A DNA stretch of 64,000 bases from Methylobacterium sp. Leaf91 (GTDB lineage: Bacteria > Pseudomonadota > Alphaproteobacteria > Rhizobiales > Beijerinckiaceae). Within the stretch, counting starts at the first letter, position 1, and each line of letters starts with the position of its first letter. The translations under genes were made by a program, and so were the position numbers. The stretch is from contig NZ_LMMP01000051.1 in assembly GCF_001422815.1 (NCBI RefSeq), forward strand, positions 978-64,977, read 5' to 3'. Shown here piece after piece: positions 1 to 7,447 of this stretch. The notes beneath the pieces are model-generated. The model saw only the letters and a program-made list of their open reading frames with translations, did not search any database and was not told the origin of the DNA.

Positions 1-182
1 GCGGCCTCGCGCTGGTTGTCGAGGGAGGTGAAGGCCTGATCGAGCCCGTGCTCGGTGGATTTGCGGGTGTAGATCGCGCAGCGCAGGGTCTTCTGGGCTT
101 GGGGTTTAGGAGCCTGGTTTTTGGGTGCTTGGATCTTCGGAGGCTGGGCTTTGAGGTGCGACGGCTTGGAGAGGGATGCCAT
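1..182 (-). CDS. Serine recombinase, N-terminal part (cut by window edge)
   Basis: Reading from the ATG at 182 toward position 1 gives about 60 residues. A Lys/Pro/Gln-rich leader of about 30 residues is followed by RCAIYTRKSTEHGL and then SLDNQREAA. This is the start of the resolvase catalytic domain of large serine recombinases; the Ser of YTRKST is the expected nucleophile. The ATG shares one base with the stop of the upstream DUF2924 gene (TGATG), so the two are probably translationally coupled. Proteins of this kind catalyse site-specific integration or excision. The rest of the gene lies outside the window, so whether it is intact cannot be judged. Confidence 0.85.
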   Translation of the reverse strand, partial: MASLSKPSHLKAQPPKIQAPKNQAPKPQAQKTLRCAIYTRKSTEHGLDQAFTSLDNQREA

Positions 183-730
183 CACGCCATCCCTCCCGTG
201 GCCACAGCCGAAAAGGACTCGTCGCCGCTGCTTGGCGCCCTGGTGGCTCCCTTGTCCCGAAGCCCGAAGAAGCGGGGACCGTTCCAGCGGGTGCCGGTGA
301 TCGCGCGGGCGACCTCCGACAGGCTGGCATAAGTCGTCTCCCTCCAGGCAAACCCACCCGCCACCACAGTGACGGTGTGGACCTCGCCCCCGAACTCCCG
401 CACCAGCAGCGTGCCGGGTCGAAGCCCTGGGCTTGGGATCGGCGGGACGAGGGGCGGTGCCTTCGGCTTGGCGGCCCGCTCGGCGGCGGCGCGGCGGCGC
501 AGCCTCTCCTTCGCGATCCGATCGAGCAGCCGGGCACTGTCGCGATCGAGATCGCCCAGCATTTTGGCCTGGATGCGGTAGGCCAGGAGCCGCATCATCA
601 GGGTCCGAGACAGATGTGGGGGAGGGGCCGTTCGCAGATGCTGCCGCCAGCGGATGCGCAGGTCGCCCAGATCGAGTGAGGCAAGCGCCTCGATCTCGCG
701 CTTGAGCTCGGGGCTGATCACGGCGGCCAT
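182..730 (-). CDS. DUF2924 family protein
   Basis: A 182-residue protein. The N-terminus (EIEALASLDLGDLRIRWRQ), the central RLLAYRIQAKMLGDL and the C-terminal GTLLVREFGGEVHTVTV followed by ITGTRWNGPRFFGL match the DUF2924 family. That family usually sits directly upstream of a large serine recombinase, as here. Its molecular role is not known to me; helping the recombinase is an inference from context. The ATG at 730 overlaps the stop of the DUF3489 gene (TGATG), and its own stop overlaps the recombinase start, so the three genes form one coupled operon. Confidence 0.85.
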   Translation of the reverse strand: MAAVISPELKREIEALASLDLGDLRIRWRQHLRTAPPPHLSRTLMMRLLAYRIQAKMLGDLDRDSARLLDRIAKERLRRRAAAERAAKPKAPPLVPPIPSPGLRPGTLLVREFGGEVHTVTVVAGGFAWRETTYASLSEVARAITGTRWNGPRFFGLRDKGATRAPSSGDESFSAVATGGMA

Positions 731-1260
731 CACCGGGCCTCCGTCGTGGCAATATCAGCCAGGCGATAGACGGTCCGCTCCTCGGCATCGCGTGCTGTTG
801 CGAGGGTCATCCCTCGCTTGCGCAGGCCGGTCAGGGCGGCGCGCGTCGAATGGGCGAGCCAGCCGGTGGCCCCCATCAGGTCGGCGAGCGTGGCGCCCTC
901 GTCACGCCGCAGCATCGCGATGATCAGCGCCTGCTTCGTGCCGGGTCGCGCTTTCGTCTCGGCTCTACCCGATCTGGCATCCGCAACCGGCGGCGAGGCG
1001 TCGGAACCGGGTGCATCAGGAGAAAGGCCAAGGCTTTCCCGGCCGACTGGCGTGAGGCACAGTCCGATCGGACCGCGCTCATCGGTACGCCAGTGCGGCT
1101 GATCCTTTGGAACGACGACCTCGATCACTAACATCGTCTTGCAGAGCTTGGCGGACAGCGCCTTGGCGGCTCGGGCGTTCAGCCCAGAGGGCCGGGCGAT
1201 CAACTGGTCTGGTGATTCGGCGGCTGCCTTGAGCAGCGCCTGGTGTGTCTCGTCGATCAT
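730..1260 (-). CDS. DUF3489 domain protein
   Basis: A 176-residue protein starting at ATG 1260 (MIDETHQALLKAAAE). The C-terminal third contains GTKQALIIAMLRRDEGATL and ATGWLAHSTRAALTGLRKRG, a winged-helix-like DUF3489 domain common in alphaproteobacterial mobile regions beside DUF2924 and a serine recombinase. The middle (about residues 90-115) is a low-complexity linker. An upstream in-frame start near 1371 would add 37 Arg/Pro-rich residues and is less likely. A DNA-binding role is inferred from the fold only. Confidence 0.8.
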   Translation of the reverse strand: MIDETHQALLKAAAESPDQLIARPSGLNARAAKALSAKLCKTMLVIEVVVPKDQPHWRTDERGPIGLCLTPVGRESLGLSPDAPGSDASPPVADARSGRAETKARPGTKQALIIAMLRRDEGATLADLMGATGWLAHSTRAALTGLRKRGMTLATARDAEERTVYRLADIATTEAR

Positions 1261-1680
1261 GAGGGTGGACCTTGCGATGGGTCGGCAGCGGGTCTGCTGC
1301 CACCAGCGCAACCCCACCGATCGCGAGGGATCGGCAGGGGGTCGAAGGCGCAACCGCGTCGGCGGCCTCAAGGACGCTGACAGTTCCGCTCCATTCGCAG
1401 CGCAAGTCCAGTCCGAAGTGGCAGTAATTGCTCACACGCCAGTGTACGACCGCCAGCGAACCTCGGCTCCGCTGGCCTGCGAACCGGTCTCCAGCGCGAT
1501 GAGCAGGCATGTAGCGGAAGCTGCACCGGCAGCAGGCGAGAAAACGGCCAAAACCGCCCAGAATCGGGGTCGCAGCACCGCCCCGGAGAGGAGACCTCAA
1601 AACGGCAGCTTTTCGCTATGCCCTTGAGACGCCGCACGTCTCCCGCCAAACGCGAACGTCCGTCGTTCGCGGGGAGCGAG
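1261..1680. other. Intergenic stretch upstream of the recombinase operon
   Basis: No convincing gene is seen. Open frames here are Arg/Cys-rich and look like shadows. It should contain the promoter of the DUF3489-DUF2924-recombinase operon and, if the mobile region ends at the neighbouring tRNA, its junction. Confidence 0.5.
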
Positions 1681-1756
1681 TGGTGGGCCCGGCAGGACTC
1701 GAACCTGCAACCAGACCGTTATGAGCGGTCGGCTCTAACCATTGAGCTACAGGCCC
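1681..1756 (-). tRNA. tRNA with CAT anticodon, probably tRNA-Ile(CAT)
   Basis: On the minus strand the acceptor halves GGGCCTG and CGGGCCC pair (with one T-G), the D arm is GCTC...GAGC, the anticodon stem GACCG/CGGTC encloses loop CTCATAA, and the T arm is GCAGG...CCTGC. Discriminator A and an encoded CCA finish it at 1681. CAT could be Met or the lysidine-modified Ile2. The short D loop (AATGGTTA) resembles Ile2, and the anticodon stem is not the GGG/CCC of initiators. Its 3' end faces the recombinase region. Confidence 0.9.
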
Positions 1757-2195
1757 CACGCCTATCCCGTAAAAGGAAAGAGGGGGCTTCGTCCAGCCGT
1801 GGGGAGTCCGAAGATCACGGATTTTCGCTGGTTGGCCCTCTCCCGTCATTGCGCGATCGAGGCGTGCGGTATCCGTTCCGGGCAGCCTGTTTATGCCGGA
1901 CGGTTCAGATATTGACGGGTGGTGTAGAGCCGGATCGGCTTTTGTCGTCCTGTCAGCGAAGCTCCAGACGCCGACCGTCGCTGGTCGAGATTCATCCCTC
2001 GGCGGCCGGCAGGCCCTCCGACATATGCGCAGCGATGCGCTTCGGGCTGTCGGGTCGAATACGGGGCACAGCGGTGTTGGGTGAGAATGGAGACTCCCAT
2101 GAGGCAAGGTCGTCTTCGCGTTAAGGTCATGTTAACCCTAGGCCGACGATCGTTCCCGGACGGACCAGGGGTCTGCCGATCCGATTGAGGAGCCG
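1757..2195. other. Intergenic stretch
   Basis: Between the tRNA promoter side and the small secreted-protein gene at 2196. No gene is supported: the open frames on either strand are short and Arg/Pro-rich. The right half presumably holds the promoter for the plus-strand pair at 2196-3001. Confidence 0.4.
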
Positions 2196-2597
2196 ATGGG
2201 CCGCACGATCCTCGCTTGCCGGCTCGCCGCTTCATCTCTCGCCTGCACTCTTGCAGGATCGCCCGTTCTGGCCCAGGAACCGCTCCTCCTGAGAATCAGG
2301 CCTCCCGACGCCGCTCCGGCCGAGATCGGCGCCAGCGGGGGAATGCCATCGGCGGAGGAAGTGGCACGGGCCCGGGCCGCTCGTGAAGCGGTGTGGGAGC
2401 GAGCCGACCGCCGCGCCCGCATCGCGATCGCCTCCGTCTGCAGCGGCTGTCTGCAGCCGGAGCGGCCGGCGCGGCCCAATCCTCAACCGCGCCCGGAGGA
2501 CGCCGTCGTCCGGACGCAGACGACACCGCCCGCCGCCAACACGGCTCCGGCCCACACACTCGCCCAGACATCCACGAGCCAGACAGGTATTCCATGA
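2196..2597 (+). CDS. Small secreted protein of unknown function
   Basis: A 133-residue product with a clear signal peptide: MGRTILACRLAASSLAC, then ending near SPVLAQE, with cleavage likely after AQ or before. The mature part has an Ala/Arg-rich helix (about residues 50-75), a Cys pair CSGC at about 81-84, and a Pro/Thr/Ala-rich C-terminus. The CxxC motif could bind metal or be redox-active, but nothing else supports this. The stop overlaps the next start (ATGA), so the two genes are coupled. Family not recognised. Confidence 0.55.
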   Translation: MGRTILACRLAASSLACTLAGSPVLAQEPLLLRIRPPDAAPAEIGASGGMPSAEEVARARAAREAVWERADRRARIAIASVCSGCLQPERPARPNPQPRPEDAVVRTQTTPPAANTAPAHTLAQTSTSQTGIP

Positions 2598-3001
2598 CCC
2601 AGTCGCACCCCACCAGCGGCGCCGAGCCGGATCCCGCCTGCCCGGTCTCCCTCGACCTGCTCGGAGCGGTCTACCGTGCCGAGCCCGAGGACCTGCCCGA
2701 GATCCTCGCCGAAATCCCCCCCACCACTCGCGCCAAGCTTGCCGTCTATCTCTACGGCAAGAGCCACATGCATCAGCTCGGCCTCTCTGTCGCCCGAGCC
2801 TGCGAGCGGGACGACCTCGTGCGTGTCGCGGGCGAGATCGGCTCGGTGGTCCATGGCCAGGCGCAGATGAAATCCGCACGGCCCGCGGCTCCGAACCCCG
2901 CCGCCCCGCCGCCGCCCCGCAAGATCAGCCTCGGCGGCGGTTCGGCCCCGAAGAAGATCAGCCTCGGCGGGTCCTCCGCGAAGTCGCGCTCCTTCGATTG
3001 A
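2594..3001 (+). CDS. Hypothetical protein with a repeated KKISLGG tail
   Basis: A 135-residue protein whose ATG overlaps the preceding stop by four bases. Residues about 15-90 look folded and acidic (EDLPEILAEIPPTTRAKLAVYLYG), followed by a Pro/Ala linker. The C-terminus repeats a short motif: PPRKISLGGGSAPKKISLGGSSAKS. The two Lys-Ile-Ser-Leu-Gly-Gly copies look like a ligand-binding or targeting tail, but I know of no assigned role. No signal peptide or membrane segment is seen. Family not recognised. Confidence 0.6.
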   Translation: MTQSHPTSGAEPDPACPVSLDLLGAVYRAEPEDLPEILAEIPPTTRAKLAVYLYGKSHMHQLGLSVARACERDDLVRVAGEIGSVVHGQAQMKSARPAAPNPAAPPPPRKISLGGGSAPKKISLGGSSAKSRSFD

Positions 3002-3120
3002 GACGCGCTCACGGAATCGTGCATCCGTGACGTCGGTTCGACCGAGCCGCCCGTTTCGACCATGGCGAGCCGCGTGGCATAAGCGCGGCCATTGCGCCCG
3101 TCGGCGTGGAGAGGACTGAC

Positions 3121-3381
3121 ATGTTCGGTGCGTGGTGGAAGCTCGGTATGGACGCGACCCTGCTCGCGATGGAATCGCAGCAGGTGATCGGCCTTCGTCT
3201 CGCCAAGCTCTCCCTGGGCGGCCCGGCCGCGCAGATCGAGGCTCAGCGTATGGTCAGCGAGAAGATCATGGCGGCCGGCGAGGCGGCCATGATGATCGCG
3301 ACCGGGGTCTCCACGCAGAAGGTGGTCACGGGATACCGCCGAAAGGTCCGCGCCAACGCGCGACGCCTCTCGCAAGCCTGA
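3121..3381 (+). CDS. Small hypothetical protein, helical
   Basis: An 86-residue product starting MFGAWWKLGMDATLLAMES at the ATG of 3121, preceded by a purine-rich GGAGAGGAC site that fixes the start. The whole chain is predicted helical, with regularly spaced Ala/Met (EKIMAAGEAAMMIATG) and a basic C-terminus (YRRKVRANARR). It resembles phasin-like or other small amphipathic helical proteins only in general character. No specific family is assigned. Confidence 0.55.
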   Translation: MFGAWWKLGMDATLLAMESQQVIGLRLAKLSLGGPAAQIEAQRMVSEKIMAAGEAAMMIATGVSTQKVVTGYRRKVRANARRLSQA

Positions 3382-3465
3382 GACGCCCTGGCCGCGGGGC
3401 GACATTAACCGAGCATTAACCAACCTCCGCTTCCATCGGGGCCACCACCCACGAGGAGAGCGCGA

Positions 3466-3942
3466 ATGAATCCCTTCGAGCAGCTGGTGCGCGAGCGCGC
3501 CTATGACATTTGGGAAAGCGAGGGCCGAGTGTTCGGCCGCGCCGAGGATCACTGGCTGACGGCCGAGGCCGAGTTGCGCGCTGCGAGCCTTTCCGCACCG
3601 GTCTACGTTCAGCCCGTGACCGCCGATCTCAGCCTGGCACCGAGCCCGGCCAAGACCCTGAAACCCCGCGCCTCGCGGAGCACCGCCGCCAAGGCCGTCG
3701 CCGAGAAGGCCGTGGTCCAGGCGTCCGAGACCGCGCCGCGCCAGACCAAGACGGCCAGCGCCAAATCGTCTTCGGCCAAGGCTGCTTCTGCCAAAACACC
3801 GGCCGCGCCCAAGGCGCCCAAGGCCGCCTCGACCAAAACTGCCGCGACGAAGACTGCATCGAGCTCCACGGCGACGAAACCGCTCCGCGCCACGAAGCCG
3901 CGCGCCGTGGCGCCGATGGAATCCGCCGCGACCGTGCATTGA
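3466..3942 (+). CDS. DUF2934 protein with a histone H1-like Lys/Ala tail
   Basis: A 158-residue protein. Residues about 8-40 (RERAYDIWESEGRVFGRAED, then HWLTAEAEL) are a DUF2934 motif. After about residue 60 the chain becomes a Lys/Ala/Thr/Ser repeat (TKTASAKSSSAKAASAK, then KAPKAASTKTAATKTA), very like the C-terminal tails of histone H1-like proteins and bacterial AlgP/HctB-type proteins. Such tails bind nucleic acids electrostatically, so DNA or RNA binding is a reasonable inference. GGAGAG sits at the correct spacing before the ATG at 3466. A rho-independent terminator follows. Confidence 0.75.
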   Translation: MNPFEQLVRERAYDIWESEGRVFGRAEDHWLTAEAELRAASLSAPVYVQPVTADLSLAPSPAKTLKPRASRSTAAKAVAEKAVVQASETAPRQTKTASAKSSSAKAASAKTPAAPKAPKAASTKTAATKTASSSTATKPLRATKPRAVAPMESAATVH

Positions 3943-3960
3943 CGGCAAGCGGATCCGCTC

Positions 3961-3999
3961 AAGCCCGCCGCCCCTCGCCGGGCGTCGGGCTTCTTTTTT
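3961..3999 (+). terminator. Rho-independent terminator
   Basis: AAGCCCG (3961-3967) pairs with CGGGCTT (3986-3992). Inside it CGCCC pairs with GGGCG. The hairpin is followed by CTTTTTT. It ends the DUF2934 gene and separates it from the opposing MFS fragment. Confidence 0.85.
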
Positions 4000-4011
4000 G
4001 TACCTTGTGAT

Positions 4012-4701
4012 TCAAGCGGCGCGCCGTCGCTTGCTCCAGCACAAGAGCGCGGCCGCCACCATGGTGAGGGCGAGCAGGACAACGTTGAACACTGCCACAG
4101 CCGGCCAAGCCTGGGCTGTCCAGAACCATCCGCCGGCCAAACCAAGGCAGCTCGAACCGAGATAGTCAGCGCGAAGGTACAGGGACGCTGCATGGCCCTT
4201 GGACTCGGCCGCCATCCGACCGACCCAGCCGCTCGCCACCGAACGCGCCACGAAGAACCCGACCGTGACCGCCGCAACGCCGACGATCATGCCGGGAAGC
4301 GAGGGCAGCAGCGTGAGGGCGATGCCCACCGCCATGATCAGGATCCCCGAGGCGAGGACGGAACCACGACCGAACAGGTCCGTCCGGGAGCCTGCCGTCG
4401 AGGATGACATCACACCGAACAGGAAGACGGCGAAGACCAGACTGATCTGGGCCTGGTTGAGGCCGTAGGGCAGGGCACTCAGCCGGAACGTCAGGTCGTT
4501 GAAGGTCGCGACGAAGACGCCGAGAACAAGGATCCCGGTGGCGAAGAGCAGCGGCAGGCCGGGATGACGCAGGTGACAGGCCCAGGCTCCCAGATGGTAG
4601 GCCGTGTTGATGCCCGAACGCCTGATGAAACGGACCATGTCGAGCGCGGCATCTGGGTCGGGGAAATGCTGAGAGCGTAGGGACAGGTCGGGCAGAACCA
4701 A
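4012..4701 (-). pseudogene. C-terminal half of an MFS transporter (YnfM-like), N-terminal half missing
   Basis: The 229-residue frame contains about six transmembrane segments from HPGLPLLFATGILVLGVF to VFNVVLLALTMVAAALL, with family residues NDLTFRLSALPYGLNQAQ, DLFGRG and GHAASLYLRADYLGSSCLG. These match the second half of a YnfM-type MFS drug exporter, which has about 400 residues and twelve segments. The leader before residue 45 resembles the interdomain loop, and upstream DNA in all frames lacks the first six segments. A truncated gene that is probably non-functional is the simplest reading. A six-helix half transporter working as a dimer is not excluded. Confidence 0.75.
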
Positions 4702-4838
4702 TGGAGATCCTCTCCGTTCTGGTCCGCCCTTCCCATGGCGCAGCGATGGGATGGGCGGAACGTCGCGACAACCTTTGCTGTTATAGGATCACGTGATCGA
4801 TTCGCGCCGGATCCCGGCCAGTGCTTCCGAGGCCTGTG

Positions 4839-5132
4839 ATGAAGACCGCCTTTTCCGCCTTGCTCGCCCTGACGATGATGGCGGCTCCCTTTGCCGCCGA
4901 GGCCGGTTCCGGTCCCTATCGGGATCGTCCGGTGGTGCAGGACATCGACTCCACCGGTGGCATCACGGTGGGTGGCCGGGCGCCGTGGAACCAGGCCTGG
5001 GAATACGATTCCGGCAGCGATAACGACCGCCGGCCGGAACTGCCCTATTATCAGCAGGGCCGTGGCCAGCAGACCGGCGGGCCGGCACGCAACCTCTTGC
5101 CCGATGACGGTCTCCACATTGTCCCGCGCTGA
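4839..5132 (+). CDS. Small secreted protein
   Basis: A 97-residue product. The signal peptide is MKTAFSALLALTMMAAPFAA, with cleavage likely after the AEA that follows. The mature part is polar (GSGPYRDRPVVQDIDSTGG, later PELPYYQQGRGQQ) and ends LLPDDGLHIVPR. There is no cysteine and no known motif. The start at 4839 is chosen because it gives a canonical signal peptide; an upstream in-frame TTG-type start adds MLPRPV. The protein is periplasmic or extracellular, with function unknown. Confidence 0.6.
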   Translation: MKTAFSALLALTMMAAPFAAEAGSGPYRDRPVVQDIDSTGGITVGGRAPWNQAWEYDSGSDNDRRPELPYYQQGRGQQTGGPARNLLPDDGLHIVPR

Positions 5133-5291
5133 GGGTCCAGTCTGGAACCGCTCTGCAAGCCACACATGACACAAATGCGTCAGAACCGGCTGCCGGCTAT
5201 GAATAGTCGGCGAAAGGGACTGGCGGAGGCGGACGTCTTCGCGTAGCGAACCGCCCGGGGAAAAGTGATCCCGAGCGACGGAACGCAGACC

Positions 5292-5501
5292 ATGGCGCAT
5301 CAGGCCCAGTCGAGCTTCGATTCTCAGCGTCCTTATGAGCGGATGGCGCTCCAGGACCAGGTCGAGGCCGCAGTTCAAGACGGCACGACCCCGATCAGCC
5401 GGCTTCTGCGGCTGATGTTCGCCGTCGATGCGGATGCAACGGCCAACGAGAACCTGCGCCTGCGCCTGCGGGCGCGTATCGGCGCACCGCGCAGCGTCTG
5501 A
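5292..5501 (+). CDS. Small hypothetical protein
   Basis: A 69-residue product (MAHQAQSSFDSQRPYERMA and onward) ending LRLRARIGAPRSV. The start at ATG 5292 is favoured over a GTG 27 bases upstream because the extra residues are not helical. No signal peptide, membrane segment or motif is seen. The amphipathic segment ISRLLRLMFAVDADATANEN could mediate dimerisation. Function unknown. Confidence 0.45.
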   Translation: MAHQAQSSFDSQRPYERMALQDQVEAAVQDGTTPISRLLRLMFAVDADATANENLRLRLRARIGAPRSV

Positions 5502-5518
5502 TCGTCGGCAGACGTAGC

Positions 5519-5797
5519 CTATCGCCGCCGACGTGCGGAGCGTGGCTGGGAACGCGCCATGCAGGTCATGTAGATCTGCCGGCCGACCGCGTAGAGCCCA
5601 ATCCCACCCGGATCGGGCGTGACGAACACCTTCGCACGCGCCTCGTTACGGCAGGCTGCATCCTGCGGGCTCTTGATCGGGGCCTCTGCTCGAGCCTGCG
5701 AGACCAATCCCAACAATCCCACAGCGACCATGCAGGCGATGCGGCGTCCTCGACGGCCAGCCGATTCTCCACCGCATGATCCGGTAGTTTCACCCAT
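5519..5797 (-). CDS. Small secreted protein with a Cys pair
   Basis: A 92-residue product. A basic N-terminus (GRRGRRIACMVAVGLLGLV) and cleavage near ARAEAP give a signal peptide. The mature part contains DAACRNEARAKVFVTPDPGG, then IYMTCMARSQ, with two cysteines likely to form a disulfide. The C-terminus is Arg-rich (PRSARRRR). It fits the many short periplasmic proteins in this region. Family not recognised. Confidence 0.55.
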   Translation of the reverse strand: MGETTGSCGGESAGRRGRRIACMVAVGLLGLVSQARAEAPIKSPQDAACRNEARAKVFVTPDPGGIGLYAVGRQIYMTCMARSQPRSARRRR

Positions 5798-5895
5798 GAG
5801 TTTACCCCCCTTCGTTGCGGCTAAGGTAGGGCGGTTCGTCGGAAAAGCGCATCGGTATTAGGTGCCGAATATCCGCTTCCCTCCGGCACGACTCC

Positions 5896-6198
5896 CTATG
5901 GTTTGATCCAGAGGCAGGAGGGCTCGTCCCTCACCGCGAGGCATTCGAACGGAGCGCCGCCGATCATGGCGCGGTGTTCCGGTGCGCCGACACGATCGCG
6001 GGCGATTCGGCGGCAGCCGGGATGGTCGCCGAGATCGGCCCGAGCCTGCCCCATCAAGACCCGCAGGTTGACCAAGGTATCGCAGGCGACCACCTCGCTC
6101 GCCGACATCGAGCCGGCGCCGGCCAGGGTCGTTCCCGCCATGCCCACTCCCGTCATGATCAACAGGAGGGCGATTCCCCGGTGGTGCGGCGGCTTCAT
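5896..6198 (-). CDS. Secreted Cys/Trp small protein, paralogue A
   Basis: A 100-residue product. A hydrophobic leader (MKPPHHRGIALLLIMTGVG and a further Ala/Gly stretch) acts as signal peptide. The mature part reads C-x2-LVNLRVLMGQARADL, CRRIARDRV, FECLAV, then CLWIKP at the C-terminus. The order C, NLR-L, C..IARD, EC, C-W is repeated in the neighbouring gene at 6276-6704, so the two are diverged paralogues. Four cysteines suggest two disulfides in the periplasm. No function is known to me. Confidence 0.65.
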   Translation of the reverse strand: MKPPHHRGIALLLIMTGVGMAGTTLAGAGSMSASEVVACDTLVNLRVLMGQARADLGDHPGCRRIARDRVGAPEHRAMIGGAPFECLAVRDEPSCLWIKP

Positions 6199-6275
6199 AG
6201 TGTGGATCTCCGGCTTGGCTCTACCGGAGGCGATATAGGGCGCGCTGCGGCATCGCCCGCCGCTATGACGCGCCG

Positions 6276-6704
6276 TCAGCGCTTGGATTTGGGGGGCGGC
6301 GCCTTTTTGACCGCTCGCGCCGGATCGGCCGGGACGACCGTTCCGGCGATGGTCCAGGAACAGATGCTGGTTCCGGTGATGCCAACGCAGTCGTACTCGT
6401 TGCCGTTGAGGGCGGCATGGTCCGTGATGGCATTGACCGTATCACGTCCGAGAAGATTGCAACTCAGGTGGTCGGCCTTCGGATCGGCCAGGGTCGCGGA
6501 CGCTTTCTTGAGGTCACCTTCCGACTGGCGCAGGAGAAGACGCAGATTGGCCAATGACGGGCAGCCAATCGCCGGCGCGGAGGGCAGGGCCGCGGACGAC
6601 GGCAGGGGCGTCGGAGCTTTGGCCGGCTGCGCTTCGGCGCGCGCCGCCCCTATCGCTGCGAGGAACAAGGCCGCCAGCGGGCGGGAACGGGATCCACGCC
6701 TCAT
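6276..6704 (-). CDS. Secreted Cys/Trp small protein, paralogue B
   Basis: A 142-residue product. The signal peptide runs from MRRGSRSRPLAALFLAAIG to about AEA. A Pro/Ala linker follows, then the shared module: C-x2-LANLRLLLRQSEGDL, LSCNLLGRDTV, YDCVGI, CSW. A Lys/Pro-rich tail (AVKKAPPPKSKR) ends it. Its ATG overlaps the stop of the upstream deformylase-like gene (ATGA), so it is co-transcribed with that gene. Paralogous to 5896-6198. Function unknown. Confidence 0.7.
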   Translation of the reverse strand: MRRGSRSRPLAALFLAAIGAARAEAQPAKAPTPLPSSAALPSAPAIGCPSLANLRLLLRQSEGDLKKASATLADPKADHLSCNLLGRDTVNAITDHAALNGNEYDCVGITGTSICSWTIAGTVVPADPARAVKKAPPPKSKR

Positions 6705-7201
6705 GCCGCGCGCCTCGCCTTCGCGTAGCGCTTCACCGCACGGTCCCGACGAAGCCGCGACAGGCGCTCAATCCAGAAAATGCCGTCGAGCTGGTCGATC
6801 TCGTGCTGCAGGCAGGCCGCCTCGAACCCCTCCGATTCGATTTCATGCCAGGCCCCGTCGAGATCGGCATAGCGAAGGCGTATCCGCGCCGCCCGCTCCA
6901 CGGTGTCGGAGACGCCCGGCATCGAGACGCTGCCCTCGGTCTGAGGCTCCGTCTCGGGTGAGGCGAAGACGATCTCCGGATTGACGTAGATCGTCGCCGG
7001 CGTACCGGGCTCGAGCCGCAAAGCCACCACGCGGGCGAGCCACCCCACATGTGGCCCGGCGAGGCCGATGGCCGAAACCCGGGCGAGGGCGGCGACGAGA
7101 TCCGCGGCATCGCGGCGAAGGTCCTCGTCGAACACGCTTACCGGTTCGGCGCGCAGACGCAGCCGTGGATCGGGGTAGAGGATCAGCGACTGGACCGGCA
7201 C
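6701..7201 (-). CDS. Peptide deformylase-like protein lacking metal ligands
   Basis: A 166-residue product if it starts at GTG 7201 (PVQSLILYPDPRLR follows), with GAAGG 11 bases upstream. The length and all three deformylase motifs align, but in altered form. Motif 1 is GLAGPHVG (residues 46-53; usual GLAAxQVG), motif 2 is EGSVS (89-93; usual EGCLS, Cys is a metal ligand), and motif 3 is QHEIDQL (132-138; usual HExxH). Of the three metal ligands only His133 remains; Glu134 is kept. It is therefore unlikely to remove N-formyl groups as classic Def does. It is coupled to the downstream secreted-protein gene and divergent from the ABC-F gene. Confidence 0.8.
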   Translation of the reverse strand: MPVQSLILYPDPRLRLRAEPVSVFDEDLRRDAADLVAALARVSAIGLAGPHVGWLARVVALRLEPGTPATIYVNPEIVFASPETEPQTEGSVSMPGVSDTVERAARIRLRYADLDGAWHEIESEGFEAACLQHEIDQLDGIFWIERLSRLRRDRAVKRYAKARRAA

Positions 7202-7447
7202 GGGGTAGGGGACCTTCGGCAGAGAAGCTTCGGCGAATACCCTTTGAATGAGGCGATGCGTGGATACGCGATCGGCCCGGCGCTGTCCAAGCAAGGCCCT
7301 CGCGGCATCTGGGCTCGGGTCCGGCCGGGGCACCCATCCGCGACAGCGAGGCCGTGCCTCGCGGATCGTGCCCGCGGTGCCCCGCCTTCCGCTTCCGCGC
7401 GCCATGCCGTAAGGCCGCGGGACAGATCTCAGGACAACGATGCGCGC

